Shown in pieces: positions 58,812 through 64,000 of a stretch of 64,000 nucleotides of DNA (positions within the stretch are counted from its first letter, which is position 1; every line of letters starts with the position of its first letter). The stretch covers positions 3,534,001 through 3,598,000 of the forward strand of contig NZ_CP125957.1 of assembly GCF_030064125.1 (NCBI RefSeq). The letters are read 5' to 3'. The notes beneath the pieces are model-generated. The model ran no database searches, was not told the DNA's origin, and saw nothing but the letters and a program-made list of their open reading frames with translations. The translations under genes were made by a program, and so were the position numbers. The DNA comes from Pseudomonas sp. G2-4. Lineage in GTDB: Bacteria; Pseudomonadota; Gammaproteobacteria; Pseudomonadales; Pseudomonadaceae.

Positions 58812-58888
58812 ATCGCGAGCAAGCTCGCTCCCACACTGGACCTGCGTCGCACTGAAAATCCCTGTGGGAGCGAGCTTGCTCGCGATGA
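58812..58888. repeat. REP pair (family B, reversed order)
   Basis: ATCGCGAGCAAGCTCGCTCCCACA first, then TGTGGGAGCGAGCTTGCTCGCGAT, the opposite arm order to most other family B pairs in the window. It lies between ptxS and the kgu operon operator. Confidence 0.87.
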
Positions 58889-58943
58889 GGCCCTGAAGCA
58901 CATCCCTATAAATTTTTTTTGAATGCTTTTTTTTTAAACAAAA

Positions 58944-58959
58944 CTGAAACCGGTTTCAG
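58944..58959. promoter_or_regulatory. PtxS operator before kguE
   Basis: Second perfect CTGAAACCGGTTTCAG, identical to 57721-57736, 13 bases before the kguE start; a repressor here would block the kguEKTD promoter. Confidence 0.9.
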
Positions 58960-58972
58960 AGGTACAAGGACA

Positions 58973-59755
58973 ATGACCAAACCACCCGTTTCCATCAGCC
59001 TTTCCAGCTACGGCGCCGACCTGGTGCGGCAACATGGCCAAGGCAGCTTCATCAGTCTGCTGGCGGCCGCCGGTGCCTCGCGCATCGAATGGCGCGAAGA
59101 GTTGCTCACCACCGAACAGCCCGCCGAACTGGCCACGGGCGCCCAGGCCCAAGGTTTGCAAAGCATTTTTTCGTCACCCCTTGAGCTGTGGCTCGCGGGC
59201 CGGTCCAAGCCTAATCCAGCCCTGGTGCTGACCTTGCAACGTGCCGAGGCGTTCGGCTCGACATGGCTGAAAGTCTCTCTCGGTCATTTCACCGACTCCC
59301 ATGACCTGTCGGCCCTGGCGGATGCGCTCGCCGCAAGCCCGGTGCAGCTACTGGTGGAAAACGACCAGACCTTGCAGGGCGGTCGAATCGAACCCCTGCA
59401 GCGGTTCTTCGCCGCCGCCGAGCAGCAAGCGTTGCCCATCGGCATGACCTTCGACATTGGCAACTGGCAATGGCAGGACCAATCGGCGGCCGTGGCGGCT
59501 CGGCAGCTCGGACGGCATGTGGTTTATGTGCATTGCAAGGCCGTGGCCCGACGCACCGACGGCAAACTGATTGCCGTGCCTCCGGCGATGGTGGACCTGC
59601 ATCTGTGGGAGCAACTGCTCAAACAGATGCCAGCCGGCGTGATGCGTGCCGCCGAGTACCCGTTGCAGGGCGATGACTTGCTGCAATTGACCGCTGAACA
59701 TGTCGCCACCCTTGCCCGCCTCGGTCAACCACGTCGGGAGCCTGCCCATGTCTGA
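58973..59755 (+). CDS. kguE: KguE, epimerase/isomerase-like protein of ketogluconate use
   Basis: TIM-barrel protein of the xylose isomerase-like family in the 2-ketogluconate operon; its exact reaction is not settled. It has 260 residues from ATG 58973; AAGGA and GAGGT lie just upstream. The longer frame would start inside the operator region and is rejected. It contains [56 protein letters not shown] and [12 protein letters not shown], with the barrel's acidic and His residues. It overlaps kguK by 8 bases. Confidence 0.88.
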   Translation: MTKPPVSISLSSYGADLVRQHGQGSFISLLAAAGASRIEWREELLTTEQPAELATGAQAQGLQSIFSSPLELWLAGRSKPNPALVLTLQRAEAFGSTWLKVSLGHFTDSHDLSALADALAASPVQLLVENDQTLQGGRIEPLQRFFAAAEQQALPIGMTFDIGNWQWQDQSAAVAARQLGRHVVYVHCKAVARRTDGKLIAVPPAMVDLHLWEQLLKQMPAGVMRAAEYPLQGDDLLQLTAEHVATLARLGQPRREPAHV

Positions 59756-60722
59756 GTTCGATGTGCTGTCGTTCGGCGAAACCATGGCGATGCTGGTGGC
59801 CGACCAGAACGGCGACCTGGCCTGCGTCAATCAGTTTCACAAACGCATCGCCGGGGCCGACAGCAACGTAGCCATCGGCCTGTCGCGCCTGGGCTTCAAC
59901 GTCGCGTGGCTGAGCCGGGTCGGTGCCGATTCCCTGGGACGCTTCATTGTCGAGACGCTGGAGAACGAAGGCCTGGATTGCCGTCACGTGGCAGTCGATC
60001 CCGAGCGCCCCACCGGCTTCCAGTTCAAATCTCGCACCGACGATGGCAGCGATCCGCAAGTCGAGTATTTTCGTCGCAGCTCGGCGGCCAGTCAGCTGTC
60101 GTTCGAATCCATCGCGCCGCCGCTGCTTGGCGCCCGTCACTTGCACGCCACCGGCATTGTCCCGGCGCTGTCGGTCACCGCCCGGGAAATGTCCCTGGAG
60201 CTGATGACCCGCATGCGCGAGGCCGGCCGCAGCCTGTCGTTCGACCCCAACCTGCGCCCGAGCCTGTGGCCCAGCGAGTCGATGATGATTCGCGAAATCA
60301 ATCGCCTCGCCGCCCTCGCCCACTGGGTCTTGCCGGGCCTCAGCGAAGGCCGGTTGCTGACCGGGTTCGACGAGCCGGCCGACATCGCTGCGTTCTACCT
60401 GGACCAAGGCGCCGAAGCCGTGGTGATCAAGCTCGGCGCGGACGGTGCCTATTACCGCACGCCGCTGGACCAGGGTGTTGTCGCCGGCGTGCCGGTGGCC
60501 CGGGTGGTGGACACCGTGGGCGCCGGCGACGGCTTTGCCGTCGGCCTGATCAGCGGTCTGTTGGAAAACCGCGGTATCACCGAGGCGGTGCAGCGCGCCA
60601 ACTGGATCGGCAGCCGCGCGGTACAGAGCCGTGGGGACATGGAAGGGTTGCCGACGCGCCTTGAGTTATTGGCTGAATTTGAAACCGCCTATCGCGAGCA
60701 AGCTCGCTCCCACAGGGGTTAA
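59748..60722 (+). CDS. kguK: 2-Ketogluconate kinase
   Basis: PfkB-family sugar kinase forming 2-keto-6-phosphogluconate. It has 324 residues; [21 protein letters not shown] start, PfkB segment [34 protein letters not shown], and the catalytic GAGD motif in [19 protein letters not shown]. Oddly, its last codons ([11 protein letters not shown] and the stop) are encoded by a family B REP arm at 60691-60716, so the natural C-terminus has been replaced or extended by repeat sequence. Confidence 0.92.
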   Translation: MSEFDVLSFGETMAMLVADQNGDLACVNQFHKRIAGADSNVAIGLSRLGFNVAWLSRVGADSLGRFIVETLENEGLDCRHVAVDPERPTGFQFKSRTDDGSDPQVEYFRRSSAASQLSFESIAPPLLGARHLHATGIVPALSVTAREMSLELMTRMREAGRSLSFDPNLRPSLWPSESMMIREINRLAALAHWVLPGLSEGRLLTGFDEPADIAAFYLDQGAEAVVIKLGADGAYYRTPLDQGVVAGVPVARVVDTVGAGDGFAVGLISGLLENRGITEAVQRANWIGSRAVQSRGDMEGLPTRLELLAEFETAYREQARSHRG

Positions 60723-60757
60723 CTCGATCCCATGTGGGAGCGAGCTTGCTCGCGATA
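60691..60757. repeat. REP pair (family B) inside the kgu operon
   Basis: ATCGCGAGCAAGCTCGCTCCCACA (within the 3' end of kguK) and TGTGGGAGCGAGCTTGCTCGCGAT, reversed order as at 58812. It separates kguK from kguT by about 94 bases. Confidence 0.9.
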
Positions 60758-60816
60758 GACGCCACCGCAAAACACACCTGCTGCAAACAAAAACAACAAG
60801 CTCAGGAATCAAAGAC

Positions 60817-62115
60817 ATGCAAACGCTCAACCTCGCCACCCGCCGCTGGTGGTACATCATGCCCATTGTGTTCATCACCTACAGCCTGGCTTACCTGGAC
60901 CGGGCCAACTACGGATTTGCCGCTGCCTCGGGCATGGCCGAAGACCTGATGATCACCCCAGGGCTGTCGTCCTTGCTGGGCGCGCTGTTTTTCCTCGGCT
61001 ACTTTTTCTTCCAGGTGCCGGGGGCGATCTACGCGCAGAAACACAGCGTGAAGAAGCTGATTTTCGTCAGCCTGATCCTCTGGGGCTCCCTGGCGACGTT
61101 GACCGGGGTCGTTTCCAACGCGTACTGGCTGATCGTGATCCGCTTCATGCTCGGCGTGGTCGAGGCCGCCGTGATGCCGGCCATGCTGGTGTACCTGTGT
61201 CATTGGTTCACCCGGGCCGAACGCTCACGCGCCAATACCTTCCTGATCCTCGGCAACCCGGTGACCATGCTGTGGATGTCGGTGGTGTCGGGTTATCTGG
61301 TGCAGCAATTCGACTGGCGCTGGATGTTCATCATCGAAGGCCTGCCGGCGGTGCTCTGGGCCTTTATCTGGTGGCGCCTGGCCGATGATCGTCCGTCCCA
61401 GGCCAAGTGGCTCAGCGACCAGGAAAAACACGACCTGGAAAGTGCACTGGCAGCCGAACAGGTCGGCATCAAGGCCGTGAAGAACTATGCCGAGGCCTTC
61501 CGCTCGCCCAAGGTCATCATCCTGGCGTTGCAGTTTTTCTGCTGGAGTATTGGGGTCTACGGGTTCGTGCTGTGGTTGCCGTCCATCCTCAAGGCTGGCT
61601 TGCAGATGAGCATGGTCGAGGCCGGCTGGCTGTCGTCGTTGCCGTACCTGGCGGCGGTGGTTGGCATGCTGGTGGTGTCCTGGGCGTCGGACAAGGCCCA
61701 GAAGCGCAAGCGCTTCGTCTGGCCGCCGCTGCTGGTCGCTTCCATCGCGTTTTATGCCTCCTACCTGCTAGGGCCTGAACACTTCTGGTGGTCCTACAGC
61801 CTGCTGGTGGTCGCCGGAGCCTGCATGTACGCGCCGTACGGGCCGTTTTTTGCCATCGTTCCGGAAATCCTCCCCGCCAACGTTGCCGGCGGCGCCATGG
61901 CGCTGATCAACAGCATGGGCGCGCTGGGTTCGTTCGGCGGCTCGTACCTGGTCGGTTACCTCAACGGCTCCACCGGCTCCCCTGGCATGTCCTTTCTGCT
62001 GATGAGCGGCGCCTTGCTGGTGGCCGTGGTGCTGACCCTCGCCCTCAAGCCCGGCGCCAGTGACCGGGCCGTGCCGAAAACCGCGACGCCGCACTCGGCG
62101 CCCGCCCATTCCTGA
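60817..62115 (+). CDS. kguT: 2-Ketogluconate transporter, MFS family
   Basis: Proton-coupled major facilitator, anion:cation symporter type, importing 2-ketogluconate. It has 432 residues from ATG 60817 (AGGA upstream) with twelve hydrophobic helices. Conserved parts are RWWYIMPIVFITYSLAYLDRANYGFAAASGM, FFLGYFFFQVPGAIYAQKHSVKKLIF (MFS loop 2-3), WFTRAERSRANTFLILGNPVTMLWMSVVSGYL and GYLNGSTGSPG. Preceded by the REP pair; followed by kguD after 14 bases. Confidence 0.9.
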   Translation: MQTLNLATRRWWYIMPIVFITYSLAYLDRANYGFAAASGMAEDLMITPGLSSLLGALFFLGYFFFQVPGAIYAQKHSVKKLIFVSLILWGSLATLTGVVSNAYWLIVIRFMLGVVEAAVMPAMLVYLCHWFTRAERSRANTFLILGNPVTMLWMSVVSGYLVQQFDWRWMFIIEGLPAVLWAFIWWRLADDRPSQAKWLSDQEKHDLESALAAEQVGIKAVKNYAEAFRSPKVIILALQFFCWSIGVYGFVLWLPSILKAGLQMSMVEAGWLSSLPYLAAVVGMLVVSWASDKAQKRKRFVWPPLLVASIAFYASYLLGPEHFWWSYSLLVVAGACMYAPYGPFFAIVPEILPANVAGGAMALINSMGALGSFGGSYLVGYLNGSTGSPGMSFLLMSGALLVAVVLTLALKPGASDRAVPKTATPHSAPAHS

Positions 62116-62129
62116 ATCGAGACCCACCC

Positions 62130-63107
62130 ATGAAAAAGCACGTGGTGTTATACAAAGCGCTGTCAGCGCAATTGATGGCCCGTTTGCAAGCGCAGGCCCA
62201 AGTCACCCTCATTGAGCGCCTCGACGCCCAGGGCCTGGTGCAACTGCGCGAGGCCTTGCCGAGCGCCCATGGCCTGCTGGGGGCCAGTCTCAAGCTGGAC
62301 GCGCCGTTGCTGGACCTGGCGCCGAACCTGCAAGCCATTGCCAGCGTCTCGGTGGGGGTCGACAACTACGACATCGACTACCTCACCGACCGCCGGATCC
62401 TGCTCACCAATACCCCGGACGTGCTGACCGAAACCACCGCAGACACCGGTTTTGCCCTGATCCTGGCAACGGCCCGACGCGTGGTGGAACTGGCCAACCT
62501 GGTGCGTGCCGGCGGCTGGCAACAGAGCATAGGCCCCAAGCATTTTGGCAGCGACGTCCATGGCAAGACCCTGGGCATCATCGGCATGGGCCGCATCGGC
62601 GAAGCCTTGGCCCAGCGCGGGCACTTCGGCTTCGGCATGCCGGTGCTTTACCACAGCCACTCGCCCAAGCCTGAGGTTGAGCAGCGGTTCAACGCACGCT
62701 ATTGCAGCCTTGAAACGCTGTTGCAGCAGGCCGACTTCGTTTGCCTGACCTTGCCCTTGACGGCTGAAACCCAAGGGCTGATCGATACGCAGGCGTTTGC
62801 CCGCATGCGTCCCGAGACCATTTTCATCAATATTTCCCGAGGCAAAGTGGTGGACGAAGCGGCACTGATCGACGCCCTGCGCAACGGGCAGATCCGTGGC
62901 GCGGGGCTGGACGTGTTCGAGCGCGAACCCTTGAGTGCGGATTCGCCGCTGTTGCAAATGGATAACGTGGTGGCAACGCCGCACATGGGCTCGGCCACGC
63001 ATGAGACACGGGAGGCGATGGCGCGTGGTGCGGTGGATAATCTGCTGGCGGCATTGGCGGGTGAGCGGCCGGTGAATCTGGTGAATGCGGGGGCGTGGAA
63101 GGGCTGA
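62130..63107 (+). CDS. kguD: 2-Ketogluconate (6-phosphate) reductase
   Basis: D-isomer-specific 2-hydroxyacid dehydrogenase that reduces 2-keto-6-phosphogluconate to 6-phosphogluconate. It has 325 residues; the NAD(P) site is GKTLGIIGMGRIGEALAQRGHFGFGM, the catalytic Arg in INISRGKVVDEAALIDAL, Glu in GLDVFEREPLSADSPL and His in VVATPHMGSATHETREAM. Last gene of the operon; a REP pair follows. Confidence 0.92.
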   Translation: MKKHVVLYKALSAQLMARLQAQAQVTLIERLDAQGLVQLREALPSAHGLLGASLKLDAPLLDLAPNLQAIASVSVGVDNYDIDYLTDRRILLTNTPDVLTETTADTGFALILATARRVVELANLVRAGGWQQSIGPKHFGSDVHGKTLGIIGMGRIGEALAQRGHFGFGMPVLYHSHSPKPEVEQRFNARYCSLETLLQQADFVCLTLPLTAETQGLIDTQAFARMRPETIFINISRGKVVDEAALIDALRNGQIRGAGLDVFEREPLSADSPLLQMDNVVATPHMGSATHETREAMARGAVDNLLAALAGERPVNLVNAGAWKG

Positions 63108-63121
63108 ATTGTCCTTCCTTT

Positions 63122-63251
63122 TGTGGCGAGGGGATTTATCCTCGCAGAGCTGCACAGCAACCTTGAAAACCTGACCCGGTGCGCCTGGCTTATTGAATCG
63201 ACAATGTAGGGGCTGCTCCGCAGCCCAACGGGGATAAATCCCCTCGCCACA
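63122..63251. repeat. REP pair (family A variant) after kguD
   Basis: TGTGGCGAGGGGATTTATCC and GGGGATAAATCCCCTCGCCACA with inner GGGGCTGCTCCGCAGCCC. It carries the GGATTTAT core instead of AGCTTGCT. The rest of the gap to 63417 contains short hairpins (CTGTCA/TGACAG near 63321-63336) but no gene. Confidence 0.83.
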
Positions 63252-63417
63252 GGGTTCTGCCCAGAATGGATTATGCGAGTTTAATTATCGGCTTGGAGGA
63301 AATGCCGCTTGTCGGCACTGTCAACTCTGACAGCTGACGCACCCGGACCATTGGGTCCTAACTTATGGTGCGAGCAAACGTCCTATCCGTTGGCCCGAAT
63401 CAATGGAGACTCTGATC

Positions 63418-63933
63418 ATGAAAAACGATGCCAGACCCCGTGACGGCGAAGCCCTCGATATAGCAGGCAAAGGCGCTCCAGGAAAAGTTGTCATAGTAGA
63501 CGAAGGACGCATATACAGAATCTACTCATGTTTAAATCCAGCCGCCAAACTTGTTGATATGAGCCATCAAAGCAATAACGGCATGCACAACATAAAGTTA
63601 TTTACCACAAGCGCCGACAAAGCGTCCCAGTGGAGATTTACCGGGCGAACCTCCGACGGTTATTACTTAATCCTCAACCAGAGGGATGAAAATCTAGCGC
63701 TTGGAGAGGCGACCAATGACAACGTAATAGCCTCAGCACTCACCCGAAGACCGGCCCAATATTGGATATTAAAGGAGGTTGGCAACGGTTATTTCTATTT
63801 TGAAAACAAATATGATGGTTTGGTTATGGATGTAGCAGGAGGCAGCACGGAGAATAATACTAACATTGTCGTTTGGCCCCTTCCAGCGTCAGGAAAAAAA
63901 GCCCATCAGCAATTCAAATTATCTCCAGTATGA
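63418..63933 (+). CDS. Ricin-type beta-trefoil lectin-like protein
   Basis: Predicted carbohydrate-binding protein, 171 residues from ATG 63418 (GGAGA 8-9 bases upstream). Three repeats with the trefoil pattern are visible: YRIYSCLNPAAKLVDMSHQSNNGMHNIKLF...QWRF, YYLILNQRDENLALGEATNDNVIASALT...YWIL, and YFYFENKYDGLVMDVAGGSTENNTNIVVWPL...QFKL, each with a xDVAGG/LALGE-like turn and a hydrophobic end (QWRF, YWIL, QFKL). No signal peptide. Codon use is clearly unlike its neighbours (many AAA, ATA, TTA, AGA), suggesting transfer. Role unknown; such proteins can be insect- or fungus-directed. Confidence 0.78.
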   Translation: MKNDARPRDGEALDIAGKGAPGKVVIVDEGRIYRIYSCLNPAAKLVDMSHQSNNGMHNIKLFTTSADKASQWRFTGRTSDGYYLILNQRDENLALGEATNDNVIASALTRRPAQYWILKEVGNGYFYFENKYDGLVMDVAGGSTENNTNIVVWPLPASGKKAHQQFKLSPV

Positions 63934-63945
63934 GAGCGCTCATCA

Positions 63946-63977
63946 TTTTTGAATCACTCATTACCTGAGATTCAAAA
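63946..63977. terminator. Hairpin after the lectin-like gene
   Basis: TTTTTGAATC (63946-63955) and GATTCAAAA (63969-63977) form a 9-bp AT-rich stem 13 bases after the stop codon. A terminator is plausible. Confidence 0.5.
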
Positions 63978-64000
63978 TTTGCCCTGAGAACAACCAAAAA

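Noticed and set aside
58919..58972. Upstream start for kguE
   Set aside because: It would place the PtxS operator inside the coding region and adds a non-conserved, T-rich start.

Overview
The window is chromosomal DNA of a denitrifying Pseudomonas, most likely of the P. fluorescens complex. The evidence is the high-GC codon use, the complete nirSMCFDLGHJEN / norCBD / nirQ / dnr block, the muxABC-opmB efflux operon, the ptxS-kguEKTD ketogluconate operon, a ~1620-residue NAD-glutamate dehydrogenase, and two families of paired REP-type palindromes scattered between genes. The species cannot be decided from this sequence alone.

Layout. 1-2.2 kb: zwf (cut by the window edge) and gnd, overlapping on the minus strand, then a 57-residue coiled-coil protein. 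2.5-8.4 kb: a CptA-like phosphoethanolamine transferase, a YccA-type membrane protein, tRNA-Ser(UGA), an SPFH protein and an orphan membrane histidine kinase. 8.4-12.4 kb: a lipoprotein deacetylase, five small proteins, a Nudix hydrolase, and tRNA-Leu(UAA) and tRNA-Cys on the minus strand. 12.7-15.1 kb: TSUP permease, nudC and a dienoyl-CoA-isomerase-like crotonase. 15.3-24.5 kb: muxA-muxB-muxC-opmB, a tripartite RND pump with two different inner-membrane pumps. 24.6-27.2 kb: tpx, a DUF3313-like lipoprotein, an unknown protein and a GNAT acetyltransferase.

27.3-48.1 kb is a denitrification and nitric-oxide island. norR and ytfE(dnrN) are divergent. They are followed by a CopD-like membrane protein and nnrS, a tiny membrane peptide with dnr and dnrP, then norD-norB-norC, a cox4-like gene, norE and nirQ on the minus strand, and nirS-nirM-nirC-nirF-nirD-nirL-nirG-nirH-nirJ-nirE-nirN on the plus strand. 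NO made by NirS is consumed by NorCB. NirQ, NorD and NorE support assembly. The nirF-N genes make heme d1. The clearest regulatory signal in the window is here. Three NorR-type sites (GGT-N7-ACC) plus a sigma-54 -24/-12 promoter precede ytfE, and the same arrangement with almost identical spacing precedes the 29-residue peptide and dnr. DNR/ANR boxes then precede nirS/nirQ, norC and, in weaker form, nnrS. The sequence therefore suggests a cascade: NO -> NorR/sigma-54 -> dnr -> nir/nor.

48.3-57.4 kb: an AhpD-like protein divergent from a MocR/PdxR regulator, an ABM monooxygenase, an exported cupin, gdhB and a small acidic protein. 57.7-63.1 kb: ptxS and kguEKTD for 2-ketogluconate catabolism, with two identical PtxS operator palindromes; a REP element forms the 3' end of kguK. 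63.4-63.9 kb: an AT-rich ricin-type lectin-like gene that looks acquired.
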